Shown here in pieces: positions 18,660 to 26,739 of a stretch of DNA of 64,000 nucleotides. Position 1 is the stretch's first letter. Each line of letters begins with the position of its first letter. The DNA comes from Clostridia bacterium. GTDB lineage: Bacteria; Bacillota; Clostridia; Oscillospirales; CAG-272. The stretch is taken from assembly GCA_900768535.1 (NCBI GenBank), contig CAAGDE010000076.1:38911-102910 (forward strand), written 5' to 3'. Under the pieces are notes generated by a model. That model was not told where the DNA came from. It saw only the letters and a list, made by a program, of their open reading frames with translations, and made no database searches. Made by a program: the position numbers and the translations under genes.

Positions 18660-21340
18660 GCACGATGGAAGAGAAAAAACGTGTCCGGTGGTGCCGGACG
18701 GAAAAGGAGGAAGCCCTGCGGCTGCTCGCTTCGGACGGGCACCGGGGGCTTTCCCGGAAGGAAGCCTACAAAAGGCTCCGGCAGAACGGGAAAAACCGCT
18801 TCATGGAGCCGCCCCGGCAGGCACGCAGAATCCTTACGGGACTTCTGCGGGATCCCGTCCTGCTTCTGACCCTGATCTGCGGGGTTCTTTCGGTGTGCTT
18901 CGGAGAACTCCTCAGCGGACTGCCGTTTCTCGTGCTGACTGCCGCGTGGGGAACGGCTTTTGTGTTCCGTCTCTTGCGCGGAATCAGCCGCCTGGAGACG
19001 AAAACCGCGTTCTCCGGCATCCCGCCCGTCACGGTCCTGCGGGAAGGGGAGGCGGTGCTTCTGCCCGGCACGCAGACCGTGCAGGGCGATGTGCTGATCC
19101 TGCATCCGGGGGACATCGTTCCCTGCGACTGCCGGCTGCTCTCCTCGGAGGAGCTGACCGTGCGCCTGGTGTGGAAGGAGGGCGACAAGCCGACCCCGCA
19201 CCTCTACCGGAAGGATGCCGGACAGCTGTATGCCTACGGTGACCGCACCTCGGCACCGGATTTTGAAAATATGGTCTACGGCGGCTCGGTCGTGGTGTCC
19301 GGCAGTGCCGTGGCGCTGGCGGTCGAGCTGGGGGAGACCTCCTTCCTCGGTGCCATGGGCGAGCGCTACCGACCGTCCGCAAAGCCGGCGGCGGGGGAAA
19401 TGCTGGGCGGAATCCTGCCGTACTGCCGCCTGCTTTCGTTTGTGTCCCTTCTTTTGCTGTTCCTGACGGGGATCGTCTCCCTGTTCGCGGCGCCGCGTGC
19501 GTATACATCCCTGCGCGTATTCCTGCCGGTGTGTGTGATGACGGCTTCCGCATCGGTTGCCGTGACCGAGCTGTATTTTACGGCGCTCCTGTTCCGCAAC
19601 CGCCGTGCGGCAATGTCCGGGGAAAAACGGGCGCGTGTTCTGATCCGCACCGATGCGGCAAATGAGGCGCTGCCGTACCTGGACACCCTGTTTGCGGTCG
19701 GCAGTGCCGCGTTCACGGACGGCAAACGGCATTTCCGGTCCGCCTGCACGGGCGACGGGGTTCTCACGGGCGGTGCGGCGCTGGGAGAGCTGACGGAAGC
19801 CTTCGTCCTGCTTGCAAAATCGAGAGAAGCGCTGTCCGCCGCACAGTGCGACCGCTTCACCGAGCCGGAGGACATGACCTACCTGGGTGAATTGCTCCGC
19901 CTGTGCCGGCCGGATCTGCACGCGCTGGACATCCGTCTGCGCGGCGTCAGCCTGCTTGCCGCCGGAGAGGAGGATCTGCTTGCGGTTTCGATGAGGGACG
20001 GAGCCTGCCGGCTGCACCTGTCCCACGGTATCGGTGCCGTTTCGGGCTGTTCCGGCGTGGCATCCGCGCGCGGAATTCTGCCCATGACACCGGCGATGTG
20101 GGAATCCTTTCTGCAATACTGTGCAGAGGAGGAGAAGCGGCACCGCGTGATCCGCACCGTGGTAAAGGAAAGCGGCGGGGTATCCGTCCTTTTGGGCGTT
20201 CTTTCCCTGGGAGAGGACGCGCTGCCGGACGTTCCGGAGCAGCTGGAGCGACTGCGGCGCACGGGTGTGCGGGTGTCGGTCTTTTACGACGGAGACGAAG
20301 AAGACGCCCGGCGGTATTTCCGTGAAATCTGCCCCGGAATTCCTGTTCTCGGTGCGGATGCCTTTGCCGAAGAAGCGGAACCGGACGATGCTCCCCGCGT
20401 CTATACGGGTGTCCGCTCCGAGGATATCACGGAACGTCTGAAGGCGCTGAAAAAGCAGGGAAGGACCGTTGCGCTTCTGTGCAACCGCGGGGACGGCAGA
20501 CAGATCTCCGGCGCGGCGGTCCGCATGGTGGCGGACGACTGCCACGCGCTGTTCTGTGACGGAGACGGAACCATGCCGGAGCCGCTTCCCGTCCGTATGC
20601 TTCCGACAGGCGATCTCTGCACCCCGGATATGCGGGACCGCGCGGACGTGATTCTCTGCCGGGCGGGGCTGTCCGGCGGCGGAATCGCGGCAATCGAGCC
20701 GGTGGTGCGGCGGTCGCGGATCATGACCCGGCGGCTGGCGGCACTGCTCCGGAACCTGACCGTCCTGAAGACCGTGCGGATGCTGTTCTTCACACTCTGC
20801 GCCCTCTCCGGCATGGGACCGCCGACCGCCGCGGAAGCCTTCTGGTTCTGCTTCGGCGGGGATACTGCGGCACTTTGGGCGGCGCTGACGGGAACCGTCC
20901 GGCATCCGGAAAAACGCGCCTTCCGCCCAACCTACCGGAATCTGCTTGCCTTTTTCCGCGACCGGCGGCTGTGGCTCCCGGTGCTGCTTCCGCCGGCGGC
21001 GGTCTGGATCATCGCGACCGTCCTGCGCGTCACGGGACTGCTGTCCGAAGAGGCGGCGCAATCTCTGCCCGCCGTGGGTCTTGCCCTCCTGCAAACGGTT
21101 CTGCTGATCTTCGCGGAGCCCGATGACGTCCGCATGAAGGAGCCGCGCGGGTATGCGGCGCTTGCGGCATTTTTCGTCGCACCGCTGCTCCCGGCAATCC
21201 TTCTGTCGGTTCTGATTCCGGCGGTCGGACGGGTCACCGGGCTCGGCACCTGGTCCCCGGCATCGGTCGTTCTCGTGGCGGTCTGCTTTCTCGGCATTCT
21301 TGCCGGCACGGTTCCGCTCTCCCGCAAAGACAGGAAATAG
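18656..21340 (+). CDS. P-type ATPase homologue lacking catalytic motifs (pseudo-ATPase)
   Basis: 894 residues, starting GTG with a 4-nt overlap of the Clp-like stop (an ATG nine bases on is an alternative). The order of parts is that of a cation P-type ATPase: N-terminal GLSRKEAYKRLRQNGKNRF, helix pair about 65-106, actuator-like domain (LHPGDIVPCDCRLL, then NMVYGGSVVVSG), helices about 255-310, a large cytoplasmic domain, and about six C-terminal helices. The phosphorylation motif DKTGTLT reads VGSAAFT (about 348-354), so the essential Asp is Val; the actuator TGES site reads EGDK; no GDGxND is present. The frame is intact, so it may be a conserved non-enzymatic protein rather than a decaying gene. 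Function unknown. Confidence 0.72.
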   Translation: MSTMEEKKRVRWCRTEKEEALRLLASDGHRGLSRKEAYKRLRQNGKNRFMEPPRQARRILTGLLRDPVLLLTLICGVLSVCFGELLSGLPFLVLTAAWGTAFVFRLLRGISRLETKTAFSGIPPVTVLREGEAVLLPGTQTVQGDVLILHPGDIVPCDCRLLSSEELTVRLVWKEGDKPTPHLYRKDAGQLYAYGDRTSAPDFENMVYGGSVVVSGSAVALAVELGETSFLGAMGERYRPSAKPAAGEMLGGILPYCRLLSFVSLLLLFLTGIVSLFAAPRAYTSLRVFLPVCVMTASASVAVTELYFTALLFRNRRAAMSGEKRARVLIRTDAANEALPYLDTLFAVGSAAFTDGKRHFRSACTGDGVLTGGAALGELTEAFVLLAKSREALSAAQCDRFTEPEDMTYLGELLRLCRPDLHALDIRLRGVSLLAAGEEDLLAVSMRDGACRLHLSHGIGAVSGCSGVASARGILPMTPAMWESFLQYCAEEEKRHRVIRTVVKESGGVSVLLGVLSLGEDALPDVPEQLERLRRTGVRVSVFYDGDEEDARRYFREICPGIPVLGADAFAEEAEPDDAPRVYTGVRSEDITERLKALKKQGRTVALLCNRGDGRQISGAAVRMVADDCHALFCDGDGTMPEPLPVRMLPTGDLCTPDMRDRADVILCRAGLSGGGIAAIEPVVRRSRIMTRRLAALLRNLTVLKTVRMLFFTLCALSGMGPPTAAEAFWFCFGGDTAALWAALTGTVRHPEKRAFRPTYRNLLAFFRDRRLWLPVLLPPAAVWIIATVLRVTGLLSEEAAQSLPAVGLALLQTVLLIFAEPDDVRMKEPRGYAALAAFFVAPLLPAILLSVLIPAVGRVTGLGTWSPASVVLVAVCFLGILAGTVPLSRKDRK

Positions 21341-21395
21341 TTTCCGCCGACGCTGCATATACTGTACCGAGTATCCATATCTGGAGGATCATCGG

Positions 21396-21710
21396 ATGAA
21401 ACGGTACAGTACGGCGGAATTGCGCAGGCTGGAGGTGGTCAACCTCTGCGACGGCGCACGGCTCGGATATGCGGAGGATTTTGAATTCGAGGCGGAAGGG
21501 GACTGCTCGCGGATCCTTTCTCTGATTATTGCGGGAGGCGGCGGCTTCCTCGGCTTCGGGCGGGAGGACGATCTGGTCATTCCCTGGTGCCGGGTGGAGT
21601 GCATCGGCGAGGACACCATCCTTGTCCGGCTGACCCAGCAGGAATTCGGCAATTGCCTGTGCGGCAGAAAAAGCGGTGACCGACACCTGTTCGGAAAGCG
21701 CAAATGTTAA
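21396..21710 (+). CDS. YlmC/YmxH-family PRC-barrel sporulation protein
   Basis: 104 residues. The N-terminal RRLEVVNLCDGARLGYAEDF and central DDLVIPWCRVECIGEDTILV form the PRC-barrel pattern of the YlmC/YmxH family, which is expressed during sporulation in Bacillus. The C-terminus has two CxC/Cys residues (NCLCGRK, KRKC). ATG at 21396 follows GGAGG at 21383. It closes the gene run and is followed by the rpsB promoter. The precise role of the family is not known. Confidence 0.78.
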   Translation: MKRYSTAELRRLEVVNLCDGARLGYAEDFEFEAEGDCSRILSLIIAGGGGFLGFGREDDLVIPWCRVECIGEDTILVRLTQQEFGNCLCGRKSGDRHLFGKRKC

Positions 21711-21737
21711 AAAAATGTTAAATCAAGAGAATACGCA

Positions 21738-21766
21738 TTGCAAAAAGCGGCAAAGTATGGTATAAT
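21738..21766 (+). promoter_or_regulatory. SigA promoter for rpsB-tsf
   Basis: TTGCAA at 21738-21743, 17-nt spacer, TATAAT at 21761-21766. The start point would give a leader of about 145 nt before rpsB. Confidence 0.8.
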
Positions 21767-21799
21767 TCAATGTAATTGTGCCGGACTGCCGCTTTTTGC
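21740..21799 (+). repeat. 13-bp inverted repeat overlapping the rpsB promoter
   Basis: GCAAAAAGCGGCA (21740-21752) and its perfect complement TGCCGCTTTTTGC (21787-21799), separated by 34 nt. One arm covers the end of the -35 box; the other begins about 20 nt after the -10. It could be an operator, or a hairpin in read-through RNA from upstream that ends near a run of five T. Confidence 0.6.
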
Positions 21800-21916
21800 G
21801 TCGGGCGGTGCAAAATAATACACACACCGGACGAAAATCGCTGCGGTGCCGTACCGTGCGGTGCGGTTGGGGCGGATGCGTCGCGGTGGTGGAAAAACCG
21901 AAGGAGGACATGAATC

Positions 21917-22648
21917 ATGTCTGTTATCTCAATCAAGCAGCTGCTTGAAGCAGGTGTTCATTTCGGACACCACACCAGAAGATGGAACCCGAAAATGCAG
22001 GAGTACATTTTCACGGAGCGCAACGGTATTTATATTATCGACCTGCAGAAAACCGTGAAAAAGTTCGATGAGGCGTACAATTTCGTCCGCGAGCTCTCCG
22101 AAAAGGGCGGAACCCTGCTGTTCGTCGGAACCAAGAAGCAGGCGGCGGAAGCCATCAAGGAAGAGGCAACCCGCTGCGGAATGTACTATGTCAACGTGCG
22201 TTGGCCCGGCGGTATGATGACCAACTTCAAGACCATCAAGAAGTCCATCAACCGTCTGAACAACCTCTACAAGATGCAGGAGGACGGCACCTTTGATCTG
22301 CTCCCGAAGAAGGAGGTCGCCGCAATGCAGAAGGAGATCTTCGACCTGGAGAAGAGCTACGGCGGTATCAAGACCATGGAGCGACTGCCGGATGCCGTGT
22401 TTGTGGTTGACCCCAAGAAGGAGCACATTGCCGTGCTGGAGGCAAAGAAGCTGGGCATTCCGGTGATTGCCATCGTCGATACCAACTGCGACCCGGACGA
22501 TGCGGATTATATCATCCCCGGTAACGATGACGCCATCCGTGCCATCAAGCTGATCTCTTCCTCCCTGGCAGATGCCGTCATCGAGGGCAAGCAGGGCGAG
22601 GAGACCGCAGAGGCTGCCGAAGAGGAAGCTCCGAAGGACGCTGAATAA
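21917..22648 (+). CDS. rpsB: 30S ribosomal protein S2
   Basis: 243 residues. Binds the small subunit near S1 and the mRNA exit region. Full-length family match: [58 protein letters not shown] and the C-terminal [25 protein letters not shown]. An acidic Glu/Ala-rich tail ends the protein. ATG follows AAGGAGGACATGAATC, an excellent ribosome binding site. Paired with tsf 18 nt downstream, as in nearly all bacteria. Confidence 0.99.
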   Translation: MSVISIKQLLEAGVHFGHHTRRWNPKMQEYIFTERNGIYIIDLQKTVKKFDEAYNFVRELSEKGGTLLFVGTKKQAAEAIKEEATRCGMYYVNVRWPGGMMTNFKTIKKSINRLNNLYKMQEDGTFDLLPKKEVAAMQKEIFDLEKSYGGIKTMERLPDAVFVVDPKKEHIAVLEAKKLGIPVIAIVDTNCDPDDADYIIPGNDDAIRAIKLISSSLADAVIEGKQGEETAEAAEEEAPKDAE

Positions 22649-22666
22649 TTGAAGGGAGATAGAAAA

Positions 22667-23590
22667 ATGGCTGCTATTACCGCAAAAGATGTTGCAGCGC
22701 TCCGTGCAAAAACCGGTATCGGTATGATGGAGTGCAAGAAGGCGCTGGTGGAAGCGGACGGCGATGTCGATGCCGCAATCAAGATCCTGCGCGAGAAGGG
22801 CGAGCTGAAGGCGGAGTCCAAAATGGCGACCAGAATCGCCGCGGACGGACTGGTTGAAATCCGCAAGGAAGGCGACCTGACCGCAATGATCGAGGTCAAC
22901 TCCGAGACCGACTTTGTCGCCAAGAACGAAACCTTCAAGGCATTCGTTACCGACCTGCTGAAGATCATCATCGCGCAGAAGCCCGCAACGGTGGAAGCCC
23001 TGATGGCTTGCAGGTACGATGACGAGATGAATGTTGATGCAAAGCTGAAGGAAATGATCTTCAAGATCGGTGAGAAGCTGACGGTTCGCCGCTTCGTGCT
23101 GGTCGAGGGTGTTACCAGCACCTATATTCACGGAAACGGCTCCATCGGCGTTGTGGCGAAGTTCAAAACGAACGTTGCCGACAAGCCGGAGTTCGCGGCG
23201 TTTGCCAAGAACATCGCGCTCCAGATCGGTGCATATCCGACCCCGTACCTCTGCCGCGAGCAGGTTCCTGCATCGGTGATTGAGGAAGAAAAGAAGATTC
23301 TGCTGGCGCAGATCGCAAACGATCCTGCAAATGCGAAGAAGCCCGATGCGATCAAGGAAAAGATGGTCGAGGGTCGTGTTTCCAAGTTCTACGACAACAA
23401 CTGCCTGCTGGACATGGGCTATGTCAAGGACGAGGACATGAAGGTCGGTCAGTACGTCAAGGCGACTGCAAAGGAGCTGGGCGGCGAGATCGAGGTTGTG
23501 GAATTCTATCGCTACGAGAAGGGCGAGGGCATCCAGAAGCGCGAGGAGAACTTTGCGGAAGAGATCGCAAAGATGACTGCGGGCAAATAA
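22667..23590 (+). CDS. tsf: Translation elongation factor Ts
   Basis: 307 residues. Nucleotide exchange factor for EF-Tu. The N-terminal UBA-like region ITAKDVAALRAKTGIGMMECKKAL, then EADGDVDAAIKILREKG, the core IEVNSETDFVAKNE that inserts into EF-Tu, and KFYDNNCLLDMGYVKD near the C-terminus. The ATG at 22667 sits behind GAAGGGAGAT; a TTG 18 nt upstream is too close to that site. Followed by an intrinsic terminator, so rpsB-tsf is a two-gene operon. Confidence 0.99.
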   Translation: MAAITAKDVAALRAKTGIGMMECKKALVEADGDVDAAIKILREKGELKAESKMATRIAADGLVEIRKEGDLTAMIEVNSETDFVAKNETFKAFVTDLLKIIIAQKPATVEALMACRYDDEMNVDAKLKEMIFKIGEKLTVRRFVLVEGVTSTYIHGNGSIGVVAKFKTNVADKPEFAAFAKNIALQIGAYPTPYLCREQVPASVIEEEKKILLAQIANDPANAKKPDAIKEKMVEGRVSKFYDNNCLLDMGYVKDEDMKVGQYVKATAKELGGEIEVVEFYRYEKGEGIQKREENFAEEIAKMTAGK

Positions 23591-23605
23591 TTGCATAAAT
23601 AAAGA

Positions 23606-23645
23606 GGGATCCGGCAAAAAATCTTGCAGGATCCCTGCTTTTTTT
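23606..23645 (+). terminator. Intrinsic terminator after tsf
   Basis: Outer stem GGGATCC / GGATCCC (23606-23612 with 23629-23635) enclosing GCAA/TTGC, then seven T at 23639-23645. Confidence 0.92.
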
Positions 23646-23656
23646 CGCAAAACCCC

Positions 23657-23684
23657 TTGACAAATCGAGAATTTGTGGTATAAT
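23657..23684 (+). promoter_or_regulatory. SigA promoter for ylxM-ffh-rpsP-khpA
   Basis: TTGACA at 23657-23662, 16-nt spacer, TATAAT at 23679-23684. A small inverted repeat GTAAAG/CTTTAC (23686-23704) covers the start of the transcript. Confidence 0.85.
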
Positions 23685-23726
23685 TGTAAAGTAAATTGCT
23701 TTACACCGAAAAGCGAGGGGATTGCC

Positions 23727-24059
23727 ATGTTTGAAAAGGATCTGCGAATCGGCTTTCTGCTCGACTTTTACGGAGATATGCTCTCCGAGCGAAAACGCAC
23801 CGTACTGGATCGGTATTACAACGACGATCTGTCGCTCTCCGAAATTGCAGAGGAGATCGGAATTTCACGCCAGGGCGTGCGGGAGCTGATCAAAAAGGCG
23901 GAGGAAGAGCTGCTGTTTTACGAAGAAAAGCTTGGGCTGGCGGCAAGATTCCGACAGGCGGGGGAGCAGGCGGAGCGTCTGCTGGCACTTCTGCGGGAAA
24001 GCGGCGCCGACAGCCGCATTATGGACGCGGCGGAGGAGCTGGCAAAATCCGTTCGCTGA
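23727..24059 (+). CDS. ylxM: YlxM/p13-family SRP-associated HTH protein
   Basis: 110 residues. Sigma-factor-like helix-turn-helix (KRTVLDRYYNDDLSLSEIAEEIGISRQGVRE, read in two parts, about 23-55), then a helical tail. The family regulates or assists signal-recognition-particle assembly and is nearly always found upstream of ffh, as here (24 nt). ATG at 23727 lies after GCGAGGGG. No sign of disruption. Confidence 0.9.
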   Translation: MFEKDLRIGFLLDFYGDMLSERKRTVLDRYYNDDLSLSEIAEEIGISRQGVRELIKKAEEELLFYEEKLGLAARFRQAGEQAERLLALLRESGADSRIMDAAEELAKSVR

Positions 24060-24083
24060 ATATGAAGGGGGGAATCGCAGGAA

Positions 24084-25427
24084 ATGTTCGAAAGCCTCGG
24101 TGAAAAACTGACAAACGCATTCAAAAAATTCCGGAGCAAGGGAAAGCTGACCGAAGCAGACGTCAAAGCCGGAATGCGGGAAATCAAGCTCGCACTGCTG
24201 GAAGCCGACGTCAACTTCAGGGTTGTCCGGGATTTTATCAAAATCGTGTCCGAACGGGCGGTCGGAAGCGAGGTGCTGGAGTCGCTTCTGCCGGCACAGC
24301 AGATCGTCAAGATCGTCAATGAAGAGCTGACAAGACTCATGGGCGGCTCTCAGGCGAAGCTGACCATTTCCCCCAAGCCGCCCACGGTCATCATGATGGT
24401 CGGTCTGCAGGGAGCCGGTAAAACCACGCACGCAGGCAAGCTTGCGGGACTGTACAAAAAGCAGGGCAAAAAGCCGCTGTTGGTTGCGTGTGACGTCTAC
24501 CGCCCGGCGGCAATCAAGCAGCTGCAGGTGGTGGGAGAGAAGCTGGACATCCCGGTATTCACCATGGGTGATCAGGTCTCGCCGGTCAAAATCGCCAGGG
24601 AAGGCGTTGCTTATGCCAACCAAAAGGGCTACGACATGGTCTTCATCGATACCGCAGGACGGCTGCAGATCGACGATGTCCTGATGGAGGAGCTGGAGCA
24701 GATCAAGGAGGCGGTGCACCCGTCCGAAATTCTGCTGACGGTCGATGCCATGATCGGTCAGGAATCGGTCAACGTGGCGGAAACCTTCAACAACCGGCTG
24801 GACATCACCGGTGTTATCCTGACCAAGCTGGACGGCGACACGAGAGGCGGTGCGGCACTGTCCATCCGCTATGTTACCGGAAAGCCGATCAAATTCGTCG
24901 GTACCGGCGAAAAGCTGGACACCATCGAGCCGTTCTATCCCGACAGAATGGCATCGCGAATCCTCGGCATGGGCGATGTCCTGACGCTGATCGACAAGGC
25001 GCAGGCGGCTTATGACGAAAAGCAGGCGGTGGAGCTGGAAAAGAAAATGCGCCAGCAGACCTTTACGCTGGACGATTATCTCGGACAGCTGACACAGCTG
25101 AAAAAAATGGGCAACCTGGAGCAGCTGGTCGGCATGATGCCCGGCATGAACGCCAAGGCGCTCAAGGACGCAAAGGTGGACGAAAAGGTTTTGGTCCGCA
25201 CCGAAGCCATCATCCGTTCCATGACCCCGCGCGAGCGGGAGCACCCGGAGATCATCAACGCATCCCGCAAAAAGCGGATCGCGCAGGGCTCCGGCACCTC
25301 GGTGGAAGAGGTCAACAAGCTGCTCCGGCAGTTCGATCAGATGCTCAAGATGATGCGTCAGTTCACCGAAATGGGGAAGACCAAAAAAGGAAAGAAAATG
25401 CTCGGCAGAATGAAGATGCCCTTCTGA
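24084..25427 (+). CDS. ffh: Signal recognition particle GTPase Ffh
   Basis: 447 residues. Targets ribosomes making membrane or secreted proteins to the translocon with 4.5S RNA and FtsY. N domain starts MFESLGEKLTNAFKKF; GTPase motifs GLQGAGKTTHAGKLA (about 108), DVYRPAAIKQL, DTAGRLQ and TKLDGDTRGG are intact. The C-terminal M domain has the Met-rich groove (MGNLEQLVGMMPGMN, then QMLKMMRQFTEMGKTKKGKK). The 4.5S RNA gene is not seen in the window. Confidence 0.98.
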   Translation: MFESLGEKLTNAFKKFRSKGKLTEADVKAGMREIKLALLEADVNFRVVRDFIKIVSERAVGSEVLESLLPAQQIVKIVNEELTRLMGGSQAKLTISPKPPTVIMMVGLQGAGKTTHAGKLAGLYKKQGKKPLLVACDVYRPAAIKQLQVVGEKLDIPVFTMGDQVSPVKIAREGVAYANQKGYDMVFIDTAGRLQIDDVLMEELEQIKEAVHPSEILLTVDAMIGQESVNVAETFNNRLDITGVILTKLDGDTRGGAALSIRYVTGKPIKFVGTGEKLDTIEPFYPDRMASRILGMGDVLTLIDKAQAAYDEKQAVELEKKMRQQTFTLDDYLGQLTQLKKMGNLEQLVGMMPGMNAKALKDAKVDEKVLVRTEAIIRSMTPREREHPEIINASRKKRIAQGSGTSVEEVNKLLRQFDQMLKMMRQFTEMGKTKKGKKMLGRMKMPF

Positions 25428-25476
25428 TTTCACCGTTCATTCATAAAACAAAAAACATTTTTCGGAGGAAAAAACC

Positions 25477-25722
25477 ATGGCAGTAAAAATGAGACTCACC
25501 AGAATTGGCGCAAAGAAGGCTCCCTTCTACCGCGTCATTATCGCGGACAGCCGCTCTCCCAGAGACGGACGCTTCATCGACACCATCGGCACCTACAATC
25601 CGCTGACCAACCCGGTGGAAATCAAAATTGACGCGGAGAAAGCAAAGAAGTGGCTCGGAAACGGCGCACAGCCGACCGAAACCGTCAAGTCGCTTCTGAA
25701 GAAGAGCGGTATCGTTGACTGA
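25477..25722 (+). CDS. rpsP: 30S ribosomal protein S16
   Basis: 81 residues, the family length. [32 protein letters not shown] motif (here [15 protein letters not shown]) and GTYNPLTNP are diagnostic. ATG follows CGGAGGAAAAAACC. Sits between ffh and khpA as in other Firmicutes. Confidence 0.98.
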   Translation: MAVKMRLTRIGAKKAPFYRVIIADSRSPRDGRFIDTIGTYNPLTNPVEIKIDAEKAKKWLGNGAQPTETVKSLLKKSGIVD

Positions 25723-25745
25723 TTTCACGCACAGGAGAACGCGGT

Positions 25746-25982
25746 ATGGCAAATTTACAGGAAACCCTGCTTGATATTGCAAGGGCAATTGTCGATACCC
25801 CGGACGAGGTCAGAGTTGCGGTGGAAGAGGATGAGAACAGCATGACGCTCACCCTGACCGTTGCTCCGGACGATACCGGAATGGTCATCGGCAGACACGG
25901 AAAGATTGCAAAGGCAATCCGGACGGTCATCAAGGCTGCATCTGTCAGCAGCGGGAAAAAAGTGAATGTGGAAATTCGTTAA
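25746..25982 (+). CDS. khpA: KH-domain RNA-binding protein KhpA
   Basis: 78 residues, a single KH domain with the GxxG loop in VIGRHGKIAKAIRTVIKAA. KhpA works with KhpB as a global RNA-binding pair that affects cell division and translation in Gram-positives. Follows rpsP by 23 nt. Usually rimM, trmD and rplS come next; here a terminator follows at once. Confidence 0.93.
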   Translation: MANLQETLLDIARAIVDTPDEVRVAVEEDENSMTLTLTVAPDDTGMVIGRHGKIAKAIRTVIKAASVSSGKKVNVEIR

Positions 25983-25986
25983 CAGC

Positions 25987-26017
25987 AAAAAACCGAACGC
26001 GCGCCGTTCGGTTTTTT
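25987..26017 (+). terminator. Intrinsic terminator after khpA
   Basis: Perfect 13-bp stem, 25987-25999 with 26005-26017, 5-nt loop; the stem ends in six T and begins with six A, so it can act in either direction. Confidence 0.93.
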
Positions 26018-26033
26018 CTCATCGGGAGGGCAT

Positions 26034-26699
26034 ATGAGAGCAGAGGAGATCTTCCGCTTCCCGGAGGAGGCGGAGCGCGAAACGGCACTGTGCGCACTGC
26101 CGGGAGAGACGCTGACGGCGGAATTGGAGCGGATCGGAAAACAGCTTCCGGCGCCGGAACGGTACCGGCGGGAGGCAGAGCGGCTCCGGGCGATCCTGAC
26201 GGTCATGGAGCAGGAAGCCGACCGCTTTCTGCGCACCTGGAGCGGAAAAACCGATGTTTTCGGCGGCATCAGCGACCGGGAGGGGCTGTACCGCGACCAC
26301 TGCGCTTTGCAGGGAACGCTGGAAGAGGGCGTGCGGCGGTTGTCAGATGCCGCAACCGAACCGTACCCTCCTGCCGCCGAAGCCTGGGCGCGCTGGGCGG
26401 TTAAGCGGCTCGCGCAGGGAATCGTGCAGGATGCGGCAATCACCGACCGGGCAGGGAAGCTGTTGCACCGACTCACGGCGGATGACCGCGCAAGAGAGCG
26501 GACGGAGGCACAGCGGGAATCGGTGCGCGCCTTCCTGCGGACAACAGTCCGGGCATACGGCAGCCGGGCGCCGGAGCTGTCGGATGCCGAAAACAGAGGC
26601 AGAAATCTCCGGGCAGGTGCACTGATCGCGCTCACCGCAGAATTCCGCACGGCAATCGCGGAATGCAAAAAGGGACTTGACGAAAGGCGGAAACTGTGA
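26034..26699 (+). CDS. Hypothetical protein, helical, no recognised family
   Basis: 221 residues. I do not recognise it. It is rich in Arg, Glu and Ala, predicted mostly helical, with no signal peptide, membrane helix or clear catalytic motif. The ATG is preceded by CGGGAGGGCAT, a strong ribosome binding site, which favours this strand over the long open frame on the opposite strand. It begins 17 nt after the khpA terminator, has no obvious promoter of its own, and its last 23 bases carry the -35 and spacer of the glpK promoter. Confidence 0.5.
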   Translation: MRAEEIFRFPEEAERETALCALPGETLTAELERIGKQLPAPERYRREAERLRAILTVMEQEADRFLRTWSGKTDVFGGISDREGLYRDHCALQGTLEEGVRRLSDAATEPYPPAAEAWARWAVKRLAQGIVQDAAITDRAGKLLHRLTADDRARERTEAQRESVRAFLRTTVRAYGSRAPELSDAENRGRNLRAGALIALTAEFRTAIAECKKGLDERRKL

Positions 26700-26705
26700 T
26701 ACAAT
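26677..26705 (+). promoter_or_regulatory. SigA promoter for glpK
   Basis: TTGACG at 26677-26682, 17-nt spacer, TACAAT at 26700-26705, overlapping the end of the upstream gene and 34 nt before the glpK start. Confidence 0.75.
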
Positions 26706-26739
26706 GAAGGAAGTACAAATCACAACCGGGAGGTCGGCT

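Noticed and set aside
18647..21358. 903-codon open frame on the minus strand opposite the P-type ATPase homologue
   Set aside because: No recognisable domain, Arg/Gln/His-rich composition of antisense GC-rich DNA, and no ribosome binding site; the plus strand carries the P-type ATPase pattern and a coupled start.
25979..26704. Minus-strand 241-codon frame opposite the unknown gene
   Set aside because: Ser/Arg-rich without a ribosome binding site; the plus-strand frame has CGGGAGGG immediately before its ATG.
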